NCBI RefSeq assembly: GCF_000024865.1
Contig: NC_013595.1
Location: 1,426,001 to 1,490,000, forward strand
Direction of reading: 5' to 3'
DNA: 64,000 nt
Source: Streptosporangium roseum DSM 43021
GTDB taxonomy: Bacteria; Actinomycetota; Actinomycetes; Streptosporangiales; Streptosporangiaceae
Shown here: positions 16,715-26,970 of the stretch, piece by piece
Position numbering within the stretch: the first letter of the stretch is position 1
Layout: the number at the start of each line of letters is the position of its first letter
The notes under the pieces: generated by a model
Databases searched by the model: none
Told to the model about the DNA's origin: nothing
Seen by the model: the letters and a program-made list of their open reading frames with translations, nothing else
Program-made: the position numbers and the translations under genes

Positions 16715-18126
16715 AATCCCTGATCGAGAACCGGTTCGGCCTGCTCGGCCTCGTCCTGGTGGCCCTGCTCGCCCTGTACGGCGTGGCCTTCGCGACCCAG
16801 CCGAAGGCCACCGCCCGGCCCGCGCCCGGTCCGCAGAAGGTGCCCGTCGCCTCCGTGACGGCCATCTGCCCCGATCCCGCCGAGACCACCGTCGGCGTCA
16901 TCACCCCGCCGGGCGGGACGGGGCCGGGCGCCACGGCGCTCCTCACCGGGGACAAGACCCTCGCCGGCCTCGACACCACCGGCAGCCTCTGGCACGAGCA
17001 GATCCCCGCCAAGTCGGGGCCGCTGGTGGTGGCGTCGACCGGGAGCATGGCCGCGGGCCTGGAGGCCGGGCAGATGCGCAGGGAGACCTCGGGCGACCAG
17101 CGGGGGCTGGCGGGGGTGCGATGCGTGGAGCCGGTGGCGAGCACCTGGCTGGTCGGGCCGGGCCCGGCCGCGGCCGACGTCACGCTCCACCTCACCAACG
17201 CCGACCCCGCCCCGGCCATCGCGGAGATCATGATCTACTCCGGGGAGGGCCCGGTGGTCAGCGACTCCGGCGGGGTGTTCACGCTCAAGCCGGGCGAGAG
17301 CCGTACGGTCAAGCTCAAGGACCTGGCCCCCTCGCCGCTCGTCATGGCCGTCGAGGTGCGCACCACCTCCGGCCGGGTCGCCGCCGCCGCCCGGGCGGTC
17401 ATGCGCGGCGGCCGGGGCGTCGACTGGCTGCCGGTCTCCGCCGCCCCCGCCACCCGCGTCGTGGTGCCGGGTGTCCCCGGCGGCGGGGGCAGACGCGAGC
17501 TGTACGTCGCCTCCACCGGCGAGTCCGACACCCTGGTCGAGGTCAAGGCGCTCACCCCGGACGGGACCTACGCCCTCAAGGGCCGTGAGCTGGTGGAGGT
17601 CCCCGCGGGGTCGGTCGCCACCCTCGACCTGTCCAGCGGCATCGGCGGGCAGCCCTCCGCTCTCCTGCTCACCTCGGACACGCCGATCGTGGCCGGGCTG
17701 GCCGTCACCGGCACCGGCAAGAAGATCGACGTGGCCTTCACCGCCGGGGCGGCGCCGATCGACCTGGGCAGCGTGGTCGCCGACAACCGGACGGGCAAGA
17801 AGAAGAGCTCCCGGCTGCTGCTGACCGCACCGGACGCGGCCGGGAAGGTGAGCGTCCAGGTGCTGCCGCGCAAGGGCGAGGCACCGGAGCCCTTCGAGGT
17901 GGACATCACCGGCTCGCACACCAAGGAGGTCAAGCTGCCCAAGGTGGACGGCGCCTTCGCGGTGGTCGTGCTGCCGCTGCCGGGCTCCGGCCCGGTGTAC
18001 GGCGGGCGGGTGATGGACGAGAGCGTCAAGGGCGGACTGCTGCTGACCGCCCAGCCGCTGGCGTCCGCGCGCATGTGGGCGCTGGTCCCGCCGATCACCG
18101 AGTCCGTGGCGGCCGTGCTGCCCTAG
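16711..18126 (+). CDS. DUF5719-family secreted or membrane-anchored protein
   Basis: 471 residues from the GTG at 16711, which overlaps the stop codon of the giant glycosyltransferase. A hydrophobic helix at about 8-25 (FGLLGLVLVALLALYGVAFA) is a signal anchor. The rest is extracytoplasmic and rich in beta-strand, with repeated DTLVEVKAL, PIVAGLAVTG and GPVYGGRV segments. Two cysteines (C52 and C131 in this start) might form a disulfide. The family is known only as a conserved actinobacterial partner of the GT2-membrane protein, so I infer a joint role in surface polysaccharide assembly. Confidence 0.75.
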   Translation: MKSLIENRFGLLGLVLVALLALYGVAFATQPKATARPAPGPQKVPVASVTAICPDPAETTVGVITPPGGTGPGATALLTGDKTLAGLDTTGSLWHEQIPAKSGPLVVASTGSMAAGLEAGQMRRETSGDQRGLAGVRCVEPVASTWLVGPGPAAADVTLHLTNADPAPAIAEIMIYSGEGPVVSDSGGVFTLKPGESRTVKLKDLAPSPLVMAVEVRTTSGRVAAAARAVMRGGRGVDWLPVSAAPATRVVVPGVPGGGGRRELYVASTGESDTLVEVKALTPDGTYALKGRELVEVPAGSVATLDLSSGIGGQPSALLLTSDTPIVAGLAVTGTGKKIDVAFTAGAAPIDLGSVVADNRTGKKKSSRLLLTAPDAAGKVSVQVLPRKGEAPEPFEVDITGSHTKEVKLPKVDGAFAVVVLPLPGSGPVYGGRVMDESVKGGLLLTAQPLASARMWALVPPITESVAAVLP

Positions 18127-18142
18127 TGGCCCGCGGGGTCGT

Positions 18143-18598
18143 TCAGTCGCGCTCGTCGTAGCCGGGGTCCACCGTCTCGGGGGACAGGCCCAGCAGCCCG
18201 GCCACCTGCTCCACCACGGCGTCGTGCACCATCGCGCCGAGCTGGTCGCGGTCGCGGGCCCGCGCCTCCAGGGGGCGCCGGTAGATGATCACGACGGCCG
18301 GGCGCTTCCCGGCGGCGGGCTCGGCCCGGCCGAACGGGATCGGCTCGCCGCTGAGCAGTCCGGGCCCGTCGCCCAGGTGGCTGATCGGCGGGACCTCCTC
18401 GACCGCGAACTCCACCGCCGACAGCTGCTTGCTCCAGCGGGGCTTGAGCCGGTCCACCGCGTCCAGGACGAAGTCGTCGAAGCGCTCGCTCCGGGACTTG
18501 GCGATCGGCACGTGGGAGGGCGCCAGGGGGCCGCGCATACCACGGCCGTGCCGGTCGCGTCTGCGGGGAGGGCGGGGTCTGCCGGGTGCCGAGCTCAC
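18143..18598 (-). CDS. Metallopeptidase-family (zincin-like fold) protein lacking HExxH
   Basis: 151 residues corresponding to mycobacterial Rv3259 and streptomycete neighbours of whiB. The core, SERFDDFVLDAVDRLKP through PAVVIIYRRPLE and MVHDAVVEQVAGLLGLSPE, aligns with the PF06262 zincin-like family. The usual HExxHH zinc motif is HDAVVEQ here, so peptidase activity is unlikely. An internal ATG giving MRGPLAPSHVPI is an alternative start. It is convergent with the DUF5719 gene, with a 16-bp gap. Confidence 0.75.
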   Translation of the reverse strand: MSSAPGRPRPPRRRDRHGRGMRGPLAPSHVPIAKSRSERFDDFVLDAVDRLKPRWSKQLSAVEFAVEEVPPISHLGDGPGLLSGEPIPFGRAEPAAGKRPAVVIIYRRPLEARARDRDQLGAMVHDAVVEQVAGLLGLSPETVDPGYDERD

Positions 18599-18751
18599 GG
18601 GCCAAGCTTAGACGCGCCCGGAGGAGGGGCGGGAGGGGTGGTGACAGGGGCGTAAGCCGTACAGGCGGGTGGAAGGTGGGACACGTGTCCGAATTGTGGC
18701 GACACGCTCGTTAAGAGCGCTCAGATAGTGGCGCCTCGGACGCTTACCGGA

Positions 18752-18764
18752 TACGGTCCCACCG
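18752..18764 (+). promoter_or_regulatory. -10 element giving a leaderless start for the DUF3499 gene
   Basis: TACGGT (18752-18757) ends 7 bases before GTG 18764, and no Shine-Dalgarno sequence precedes that GTG. The -35 region is poor. Confidence 0.3.
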
Positions 18765-19132
18765 TGAGCCCCGTCCGCCGCTGTTCCCGCACCGCGTGCA
18801 GTCAGCCTGCCGTATTCACGCTCACGTACGTCTACGCCGATTCGACCGCCGTTCTCGGGCCCTTGGCGACGTACGCCGAGCCGCACTGTTATGACCTGTG
18901 CGCCGAGCATGCCGAGCGGTTGACCGCACCCCGCGGCTGGGAGGTCGTCCGCCTTCCCACCGACGGCGCACCGCCCAGCACGGACGACCTGGAGGCCCTC
19001 GCCAACGCGGTCCGCGAGGCCGCCAGACCCGCTCCCACCGGCGGCACCGAGCCGGTCGGCCAGGGGGTCGAGGTGGGCCGCCGCGGCCACCTGCGGGTGC
19101 TCCGTTCCGCCCAGCCCCAGCGCGACCGCTGA
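18764..19132 (+). CDS. DUF3499 family protein (Rv3258c type)
   Basis: 122 residues from the GTG at 18764. CSRTAC near the N-terminus and CYDLCAEH further on give two CxxxxC/CxxC pairs that could bind zinc. The C-terminal tail VGRRGHLRVLRSAQPQ is basic. The family is conserved between whiB2 and the phosphomannomutase gene in actinobacteria, and its function is unknown. An upstream in-frame ATG at 18728 would add 12 residues; I prefer 18764 because the first conserved residues follow it directly and a -10 element is correctly placed for it. Confidence 0.8.
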   Translation: MSPVRRCSRTACSQPAVFTLTYVYADSTAVLGPLATYAEPHCYDLCAEHAERLTAPRGWEVVRLPTDGAPPSTDDLEALANAVREAARPAPTGGTEPVGQGVEVGRRGHLRVLRSAQPQRDR

Positions 19133-19180
19133 CCCGACTAGGCTGGGGTCAGCAGACACGACATAAAGGGCGGAGCTGGA

Positions 19181-20533
19181 GTGGGCGACCTCGCCAAGAT
19201 CTTTAAGGCGTACGACGTTCGAGGCGTCGTGCCGGACGAGTTCGACGAGGAGACCGCGGAGGCGGTCGGCGCGGCCTTCGTGGAGGTGACCGGCGCCGGG
19301 ACCGTCGTGGTGGCGCACGACATGCGTGCCTCGTCCGGACCGCTGGCCTCGGCCTTCGCCCGCGGGGCCACCTCACGCGGAGCCGACGTCGTCCACGCGG
19401 GTCTGGGCTCCACCGACCTGCTCTACTACGCGAGCGGCAGCCTTGGTCTGCCCGGCGTGATGTTCACCGCCAGCCACAACCCGGCCCGCTACAACGGCAT
19501 GAAGATGTGCCGCGCCGGCGCCGTGCCGATCGGGGGCGACAGCGGTCTTGCCGAGATCCGCGACCGGGCAGCCGAGCTCCTGAGGTCCGGAGTCGGTGGC
19601 GACGGCGGCGGGACCGTCTCCGAGCGGGACCTGCTACGGGGCTACGCCGAGCACCTGCGCTCGCTGGTGGACCTGTCCGGCATCCGGCCGCTGAAGGTCG
19701 TGGTGGACGCGGGCAACGGCATGGGCGGCCACACCGTCCCGGTGGTGTTCGAGGGGCTCCCGCTGGAGCTGAGCGAGCTCTACTTCGAGCTGGACGGCGA
19801 CTTCCCCAACCACGAGGCCAACCCGATCGAGCCTGACAACCTGCGCGACCTGCAGAAGGCCGTGCTCGACGTCGGCGCCGACATCGGCCTGGCCTTCGAC
19901 GGCGACGCCGACCGCTGCTGGGTCATCGACGAGCGCGGCGAGTCGGTCTCCCCCTCCGCGATCACCGCGCTGGTCGCGGTGCGCGAGCTGGCCAGGCATC
20001 CGGGGGCCATGATCATCCATAATCTGATCACCTCGCGGAGCGTCCCGGAGATCGTCGCCGAGCACGGCGGCGAGCCTGTCCGCACCCGGGTCGGCCACTC
20101 GTTCATCAAGGCCGAGATGGCCAGGACCGGTGCGGTCTTCGGCGGCGAGCACTCCGCGCACTACTACTTCAAGGACTTCTGGTCCGCCGACTCCGGCATG
20201 CTGGCCGCGCTGCACGTGCTGGCCGCGCTGGGCGGGCAGGACCGGCCGCTGTCGGAGATCCTCACGGACTACACCCGCTACGCGGCCTCCGGAGAGATCA
20301 ACAGCACGGTCGCCGACCAGGCGGGAGCGGCGGCGCGGGTCCGCGAGACGTTCGCCGGCCGCGACGGCGTCACCTTCGACGAGCTGGACGGTCTGACCGT
20401 GTCCGGCCCCGGATGGTGGTTCAATCTTCGTCCGTCCAACACCGAGCCGCTGCTCAGGCTGAACGCCGAGGCGGCCGACGAGATTCAGATGGCAGCGATC
20501 AGGGACGAAGTTCTTGCTGTCGTGAGGAGCTGA
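19181..20533 (+). CDS. manB: Phosphomannomutase / phosphoglucomutase (ManB)
   Basis: 450 residues, GTG start with GGAG upstream. It interconverts mannose-6-phosphate and mannose-1-phosphate (and possibly glucose phosphates), feeding GDP-mannose synthesis. The phosphoserine loop TASHNP (S98), the metal loop DGDADR (240-245), the sugar-specificity loop GGEHSAHYYF and the phosphate-binding loop RPSNTEP are all intact. It matches Rv3257c in order and heads a coupled set with the Trm112-like and SIS isomerase genes. Confidence 0.95.
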   Translation: MGDLAKIFKAYDVRGVVPDEFDEETAEAVGAAFVEVTGAGTVVVAHDMRASSGPLASAFARGATSRGADVVHAGLGSTDLLYYASGSLGLPGVMFTASHNPARYNGMKMCRAGAVPIGGDSGLAEIRDRAAELLRSGVGGDGGGTVSERDLLRGYAEHLRSLVDLSGIRPLKVVVDAGNGMGGHTVPVVFEGLPLELSELYFELDGDFPNHEANPIEPDNLRDLQKAVLDVGADIGLAFDGDADRCWVIDERGESVSPSAITALVAVRELARHPGAMIIHNLITSRSVPEIVAEHGGEPVRTRVGHSFIKAEMARTGAVFGGEHSAHYYFKDFWSADSGMLAALHVLAALGGQDRPLSEILTDYTRYAASGEINSTVADQAGAAARVRETFAGRDGVTFDELDGLTVSGPGWWFNLRPSNTEPLLRLNAEAADEIQMAAIRDEVLAVVRS

Positions 20534-20537
20534 ACGA

Positions 20538-20711
20538 GTGAAGATCGACGACTGGCTGCTTGAGATCCTGGCCTGTCCCAACTGCAAGTCCCCGCTGCGC
20601 GCCGAGCCCGAGGTGGACGAGCTGTCCTGCACCTCCGCCTCCTGCGGCCTGGTCTATCCGGTCCGGGACGACATCCCGGTGCTGCTGGTTGACGAGGCGC
20701 GGAAGTCGTGA
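20538..20711 (+). CDS. Trm112-family small zinc-ribbon protein
   Basis: 57 residues from the GTG at 20538, with GGAG upstream. LACPNCKSPL and a second cysteine pair (SCTSASCGLVYPVRDDIPVLL) form the characteristic Trm112/UPF0434 zinc ribbon. It starts 4 bp after manB and its stop overlaps the next start as GTGA, so it belongs to the mannose-phosphate operon. In eukaryotes and archaea Trm112 activates methyltransferases; no bacterial role can be inferred from this position alone. Confidence 0.85.
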   Translation: MKIDDWLLEILACPNCKSPLRAEPEVDELSCTSASCGLVYPVRDDIPVLLVDEARKS

Positions 20712-21814
20712 GCTGGGAGCCTGATCGGCTCGACGATCAGAAGCTGCTGACCGACGGTGACCCGTCGGGCATGCTGCGCGCGGTGGCGGCCTCGGCGGCG
20801 CAGGTCCGCACCTCCCACCGGGCGGCACGCGAGGCCGACCTCTCGTCGCTGGACAGGGAGGGGCGGCCCAGGACCATCGTTGTCGCGGGCATGGGCGGTT
20901 CGGGCATCGCCGGCGACATCCTCAACGCGGTGTGCGGCCACGGTGCCCCGCTGCCGATCGTGACCGTGCGGTCCTACCGCCTGCCCGGCTGGGTCGGCGC
21001 GACCGACATGGTGATCGCGGTGTCGTGCTCGGGCAGGACCGAGGAGACGCTCGCGGTGGCGATGGAGGCCGTCCGCCGCGGGTGCCGCCTGCTCGCCCTG
21101 GGCGCCCCCGACTCGCCGCTGCAGGCGATCGCCAGGCAGGCGGGCGCGCCGTTCGTGCCCGTCACCACCGGGGGGCAGCCACGTGCCGCCGTCTGGGCGC
21201 TGTCGATCCCGCTGGTCGTCATCGCCGCCGAACTCGGCCTGGTCCAGGCGGACGACGAGGCGTTCGAGAGCACGGCCAAGCGCCTGGAGGACATCGCCCA
21301 CCGGTGCCGTCCGGCGAGCGAGTCGTTCATCAACCCGGGCAAGTCGCTGGCCATGGAGATGGCCGAGACGGTGCCGATGATCTGGGGATCCTCCCCGCTG
21401 GCCGCGGTCGCCGCCTACCGGTGGGCCTGCCAGCTCAACGAGAACGGCAAGTATCCGGCCGTCTGGGGCGAGATCCCCGAGGTCAACCACAACCAGGTGG
21501 TGGCCTTCGACGGCCCGCTGGCCACGCGGGACATCTTCGCCGACGAGAGCGGGCGGTCGTTGCGGCTGTTCGTGCTGCGCGACGTGGAGGAGCATCCGCA
21601 GGTGGCGCGGCGGCGCGAGGTGTCGGTGCGGATGGCCGAGGACCGGGGCGTCCCGGTCACCCAGATCGCGGCCGAGGGGCTCCACCCGCTGGAGCGGCTC
21701 GCGACCCTGGTGGAGTTGGGAGACTACGCGAGTACGTACCTCGCGCTGGGGTACGGGGTCGATCCGACCCCGGTGTCGGCCATCACAGAGCTTAAGGCGA
21801 GGATTTCCCCATAG
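20708..21814 (+). CDS. SIS-domain bifunctional phosphoglucose / phosphomannose isomerase
   Basis: 368 residues from a GTG overlapping the previous stop. Two SIS domains are visible; the first has IVVAGMGGSGIAGDIL and VIAVSCSGRTEETLA, which bind the sugar phosphate. NENGKYPAVWGEIPEVNHNQVVAF matches the active-site region of the PGI/PMI family (Rv3256c type). It would convert fructose-6-phosphate into mannose-6-phosphate, the substrate of the adjacent mutase, so three neighbouring genes (isomerase, mutase and the pyrophosphorylase at 999) cover the route to GDP-mannose. Confidence 0.88.
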   Translation: MSWEPDRLDDQKLLTDGDPSGMLRAVAASAAQVRTSHRAAREADLSSLDREGRPRTIVVAGMGGSGIAGDILNAVCGHGAPLPIVTVRSYRLPGWVGATDMVIAVSCSGRTEETLAVAMEAVRRGCRLLALGAPDSPLQAIARQAGAPFVPVTTGGQPRAAVWALSIPLVVIAAELGLVQADDEAFESTAKRLEDIAHRCRPASESFINPGKSLAMEMAETVPMIWGSSPLAAVAAYRWACQLNENGKYPAVWGEIPEVNHNQVVAFDGPLATRDIFADESGRSLRLFVLRDVEEHPQVARRREVSVRMAEDRGVPVTQIAAEGLHPLERLATLVELGDYASTYLALGYGVDPTPVSAITELKARISP

Positions 21815-21857
21815 GATTTCTTCTCGTCTTTTACGGAATCAATGAGCGGAGGCTGCC

Positions 21858-22787
21858 GTGAGCGCGGGCGGCGGTACTAAGGCGATCATCGCGGCACTTG
21901 CCGCCAATCTGGCGATCGCGGTGGCCAAGTTCGTGGCCTTCCTGATCACGACTTCCTCGTCGATGCTCGCGGAGTCGATCCACTCCCTCGCAGACTCGGG
22001 CAACCAGGTGTTGCTGCTGGTCGGTGGGAAACGGGCGGCGCGGGACCGGACGCCGGAGCACCCCTTCGGCTACGGCCGGGAGCGCTACTTCTACGCCTTC
22101 GTCGTGGCGGTGGTGCTGTTCACGATCGGCGCGCTGTTCTCCCTCTACGAGGGCTGGCACAAGATCAGCGATCCGCATGAGGTGAAGACGCCTATCGTGG
22201 CCTTCGGCGTGCTGATCTTCGCGATCATCGCCGAGGCGTTCTCCTTCCGCACCGCGATCAAGGAGTCGAACCACGTCCGGGGCAACCAGTCCTGGGTGCA
22301 GTTCATCCGCAGGTCCAAGTCGCCGGAGCTGCCGGTCATCGTGCTGGAGGACCTGGGCGCGCTGGTGGGTCTGATCCTGGCGCTGGCCGGCGTGACGATG
22401 GCCGTGGTCACCGGCGACGGCGTCTGGGACGGCGTCGGCACGATGGCGATCGGTGTCCTGCTCGCCATCATCGCGGTGATCCTCGCGATCGAGACCAAGT
22501 CGTTGCTGATCGGCGAGGGTGCCGGCCCGGAGGTGGAGCGGCGGATCCGCGACGCCCTGGAGGGCACGCCGGAGGTCACCCGGGTCATCCACATGCGCAC
22601 CCTCCACCTGGGGCCGGAGGAGATCCTGGTCGCCGCCAAGATCGCGGTGGACCACGACGACACCGCCTCCGAGGTGGCTCGCGGGATCGACGAGGCCGAG
22701 CAGCGCATCCGCGCCGCCGTGCCGGAGGCCCGCGTCATCTACCTTGAGCCGGACCTCGACAGGTCCAAGGTCAACGGTCCGGTCTGA
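21858..22787 (+). CDS. Cation diffusion facilitator (CDF) family transporter
   Basis: 309 residues, GTG start after GGAGG. Six hydrophobic segments are followed by a cytoplasmic domain (about 215-305). SIHSLADSGNQ in the second helix and HPFGYGRERYFYAF match the metal-exporting CDF signature (Zn, Fe or Mn; the metal is not deducible). GVW DGVGTMAIG is the second metal-binding helix. A 13-bp terminator hairpin closes the transcript 15 bp downstream. Confidence 0.9.
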   Translation: MSAGGGTKAIIAALAANLAIAVAKFVAFLITTSSSMLAESIHSLADSGNQVLLLVGGKRAARDRTPEHPFGYGRERYFYAFVVAVVLFTIGALFSLYEGWHKISDPHEVKTPIVAFGVLIFAIIAEAFSFRTAIKESNHVRGNQSWVQFIRRSKSPELPVIVLEDLGALVGLILALAGVTMAVVTGDGVWDGVGTMAIGVLLAIIAVILAIETKSLLIGEGAGPEVERRIRDALEGTPEVTRVIHMRTLHLGPEEILVAAKIAVDHDDTASEVARGIDEAEQRIRAAVPEARVIYLEPDLDRSKVNGPV

Positions 22788-22802
22788 GCCCGGACGCTCC
22801 GA

Positions 22803-22831
22803 AGGACCCCGGCGCCCCGCGCCGGGGTCCT
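22803..22831 (+). terminator. Terminator after the CDF gene
   Basis: A perfect 13-bp stem (22803-22815 with 22819-22831) and a three-base loop, followed by TT. It closes the manB-to-CDF group. Confidence 0.8.
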
Positions 22832-22893
22832 TTCACGTCCGGCCCGCCGTCAGGGCCCATGCCGCTCCGCGGCGGAGCCGGCGGTCGTCACTC

Positions 22894-23229
22894 CTAGGAG
22901 CGACCTTGGAGCAGGCGCAGCGCCTTCTCCTTCTCGAAGTCCAGCGCCCGGCGGGGGGCCTGCAGGCGGCCGATCCGCAGCCCCAGATCGCGTACGGCCT
23001 GCGCCACCGCGGGGTCGCTCAGCACCCGCAGCGCGAAGGCCAGCTCGGCGGGGGAGATGTCGAACCGCTTCTCCAGCTCCACACCCTGGGCCACGGCCGA
23101 CAGCTCCTCGGGGCCGAAGCGCCGGTGCGCCCCGTGGCTCCTGACCGGCGGGAGCAGGCCGAGCGCCTCGCGGTAGCGGAGCATGCGGGGTGACATTCCC
23201 AGTCGCCTGGCGGCCTCGGTGATCCGCAT
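22894..23229 (-). CDS. MerR-family transcriptional regulator
   Basis: 111 residues beginning MRITEAARRLGMSPRMLRYREALGLL, a winged helix MerR DNA-binding domain, then VRSHGAHRRFGPEELSAVAQGVELEK. The effector part is short and has no cysteine, so it is not a metal sensor of the MerR/CueR kind. The open frame extends upstream, but ATG 23229 matches the family start and has GGAAAGG upstream. It is divergent from the S-adenosylhomocysteinase gene with about 200 bp between, so control of that gene is plausible but unproven. Confidence 0.85.
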   Translation of the reverse strand: MRITEAARRLGMSPRMLRYREALGLLPPVRSHGAHRRFGPEELSAVAQGVELEKRFDISPAELAFALRVLSDPAVAQAVRDLGLRIGRLQAPRRALDFEKEKALRLLQGRS

Positions 23230-23425
23230 TCTCACGCCTTTCCGCAAAGTCTTACATTCTTGTGTCAGATTAGCCGCCTGGAAGGTGCGCGGAGTCATAT
23301 CGGCCGCCTAAACTCACATCGTCGACTTTTCCGGTGGAGCGCCGAGCCGGGCCCGAGAGCGAAGCGGGGTCGCGAGACCAGCGAGGGCACGCGGTGAGCG
23401 CGACCATCAACCAGAGGGGTAACAC

Positions 23426-24853
<1,428 letters not shown>

Positions 24854-24869
24854 TCGACCGTTCCAACCG

Positions 24870-24893
24870 GGCCCCCGCAGAGCTGCGGGGGCC
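24870..24893 (+). terminator. Hairpin between ahcY and the SAHH-like gene
   Basis: GGCCCCCGC and GCGGGGGCC flank the six bases AGAGCT, followed by TT. It lies 17 bp after the ahcY stop and could end or attenuate transcription into the downstream gene. Confidence 0.6.
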
Positions 24894-24915
24894 TTCGGGC
24901 AATCCGGGGAGAGAC

Positions 24916-26157
24916 GTGGACAGCGCACTGGTGGCCGCGGGCGAGCGGCGGATCGGGTGGGCGGCTCGGTCGATGCCCGTGCTCACCGCGATCGGCGAGC
25001 GGTTCGCGGCCGAGCGGCCTCTCGACGGGCTGCGGATCGCCGCCTGCCTGCACGTGACCGCCGAGACCGCGGTGCTCATGGGCGCGCTGAAGGCGGGCGG
25101 GGCCGAGATCGCGCTGGCCGCCTCGAACCCGCTGTCCACGCAGGACGACGTCGCCGCCGCGCTGGGCGAGTACGGCATCGGCGTGCACGCCAGGGCCGGG
25201 GTCGACAGGGAGACCTACTACCGGCACATCCACCAGGCGCTCGACGTCTCCCCGGACATCGTCCTGGACGACGGCTGCGACCTGGTCAACATCCTGCACA
25301 CCGAGCGGACCGAGCTGCTGGAGGGGGTCTCCGGAGGCTGCGAGGAGACCACGACCGGGATCATCCGGCTCCGGCAGATGGCGGCCGAGCGGGCGCTGAG
25401 GTTCCCGGTCGTGGCGGTCAACGACACCCGGACCAAGCGGATGTTCGACAACCGCTACGGCACCGGCCAGTCCACCATCGACGGCATCATGCGCGCCACC
25501 AACACCCTGCTGGCAGGCAAGACCGTGGTGGTCGCCGGGTTCGGCTACTGCGGGCGGGGCGTCGCCGAGCGGGCCAGGGGCCTGGGCGCCCGGGTGGTGA
25601 TCACCGAGATCGACCCGGTCAAGGCCCTGGACGCCTCACTGCAGGGCTACGACGTGCAGCCGATGACGGGCGCCGCCCGGGCAGGCGACGTGTTCATCAC
25701 GGTCACCGGCAACCGCGACGTGATCAGGGACGAGCACCTGGCGGTGATGAAGGACGGCGCGATCCTGGCCAACGCCGGCCACTTCGACGTCGAGATCGAC
25801 GTCCGGGCACTGGACGAGCTGGCGCAGGCCGTCCATCGCGGGGTGCGCCCCAACACCGACGAGTACGTCCTCGCCGACGGCCGGCGGCTCCTGCTGCTCG
25901 CCGAGGGCCGTCTGGTGAACCTGACGGCGGCCGAGGGGCATCCGGCCGCCGTCATGGACATGTCCTTCTCCGCGCAGGCGCTCGCCGTCGCGTGGCTGGC
26001 CCGGGAGAGGGCGGGGCTGGCGCCCGGCGTCTACGACGTGCCGCAGGAGGTCGACGTCGAGGTGGCGCGGCTCAAGCTGGCCGCCGCCGGGATCGAGGTG
26101 GACACCCTGACCGCCGAGCAGGAGAAGTATCTCCACTCCTGGCGGCTCGGCTCATAG
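24916..26157 (+). CDS. Archaeal/Thermotoga-type S-adenosylhomocysteine hydrolase-like protein
   Basis: 413 residues, GTG start with GGGGAGAG upstream. All SAHH landmarks exist (HVTAETAVLMGAL, ASNPLSTQDDVAAAL, GGCEETTTGIIRL, NDTRTKRMFDNRYGTGQSTIDGI, NAD loop GFGYCGRG at 208-215, EGHPAAVMDMSF). It lacks the insertion near residues 150-190 and the Lys/Tyr C-terminal tail, ending EKYLHSWRLGS as archaeal and Thermotoga enzymes do. Related methanogen enzymes prefer S-inosylhomocysteine, so a different nucleoside is possible; substrate is inference. The last 6 bp overlap the convergent DUF305 gene. Confidence 0.88.
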   Translation: MDSALVAAGERRIGWAARSMPVLTAIGERFAAERPLDGLRIAACLHVTAETAVLMGALKAGGAEIALAASNPLSTQDDVAAALGEYGIGVHARAGVDRETYYRHIHQALDVSPDIVLDDGCDLVNILHTERTELLEGVSGGCEETTTGIIRLRQMAAERALRFPVVAVNDTRTKRMFDNRYGTGQSTIDGIMRATNTLLAGKTVVVAGFGYCGRGVAERARGLGARVVITEIDPVKALDASLQGYDVQPMTGAARAGDVFITVTGNRDVIRDEHLAVMKDGAILANAGHFDVEIDVRALDELAQAVHRGVRPNTDEYVLADGRRLLLLAEGRLVNLTAAEGHPAAVMDMSFSAQALAVAWLARERAGLAPGVYDVPQEVDVEVARLKLAAAGIEVDTLTAEQEKYLHSWRLGS

Positions 26158-26790
26158 CCCGGCCTGCATCTCCCGCATCCTGCGGATCTCGGCGCTCTGG
26201 GTGGCGGCGACGTCGTTCGCCAGCTCCTCGATCTTGATGTGCGAGCCGCCGACCAGGACCTGCTCGGACATCGTGATGGCGCCCTGGTGGTGGGCGGTCA
26301 TCAGCGTGAGGAAGAGCCGGTCGAAGTCCTTGCCCGAGGCGGCCTTGAGGGCCTCCATCTGCTCGGGGGTGGCCATGCCCGGCATGCCGGCATGGGAGGC
26401 GTGGTGGCCGGGAGCCTTCACGCCCTGCTGCTGCAGCCAGGTCGTCATGTATTGGATCTCCGGCCCCTGGGCGTCCTTGATGCGCGAGGCCAGGCCCTTG
26501 AGCGTGGCCGAGTCGGCCCGGGACGGAGCCAGGACCGCCATGTCGACGGCCTGCCGGTGATGAATGATCATGTCCTGGACGTACTTCACGTCCGCCGCGT
26601 TGGCGGTGGGTGCGGGCACGGCCGTGGCGGCCTCGTCCGGGCTGATCGTCCTGGCGGGCTCACCTGGCCTGCCGGGCGCGATGACGGGGGCGGTCGCCTG
26701 GGTGTCCGGCGCCGCGGAGGGCGGTTTCGGATCGGCGCTGCACGCGCTGAGGGAGAGGGCGGCGACCACGACGACGAGCGCGACGCGCAC
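26152..26790 (-). CDS. DUF305-family lipoprotein
   Basis: 212 residues from a GTG with AAGGAGG upstream. A signal peptide ends in the lipobox LSAC (C17), so the mature protein is a lipoprotein. The DUF305 domain (about 65-210) contains two repeats of the MIIHHRQAVDMA / MTAHHQGAITMS type with paired histidines, and a histidine-methionine-rich HHASHAGMPGM linker. Such proteins have been proposed to bind copper or handle redox metals outside the cell. It is convergent with the SAHH-like gene and has its own promoter. Confidence 0.88.
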   Translation of the reverse strand: MRVALVVVVAALSLSACSADPKPPSAAPDTQATAPVIAPGRPGEPARTISPDEAATAVPAPTANAADVKYVQDMIIHHRQAVDMAVLAPSRADSATLKGLASRIKDAQGPEIQYMTTWLQQQGVKAPGHHASHAGMPGMATPEQMEALKAASGKDFDRLFLTLMTAHHQGAITMSEQVLVGGSHIKIEELANDVAATQSAEIRRMREMQAGL

Positions 26791-26823
26791 CCGGCCTCCT
26801 TCTTGAAGCTGCTGTGACGAAAA

Positions 26824-26853
26824 ACCCTAACCTCGGCCAGGTAGGTGAGTAAA
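26824..26853 (-). promoter_or_regulatory. Promoter of the DUF305 gene
   Basis: On the minus strand TTTACT (26853-26848) and TAGGGT (26829-26824) are 18 bp apart, about 35 bp upstream of the start codon. Both hexamers are acceptable matches to the housekeeping consensus. Confidence 0.45.
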
Positions 26854-26970
26854 GACAACAAATCGGAAAAACTTGCTGACACAGTGACACCTTGCCTGAT
26901 CTACCCCCCAGGATGAACGATCTAGTCATTTATGCGCCCTTTATGGTGCATATGGCAAGGAGGTTCGCGA

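Noticed and set aside
23298..23425. Possible SAH riboswitch upstream of ahcY
   Set aside because: The leader contains GGAGCGCCGAGCCGGG-like stretches, but I cannot fit the conserved core and pseudoknot of known SAH riboswitches. A covariance-model search would decide.
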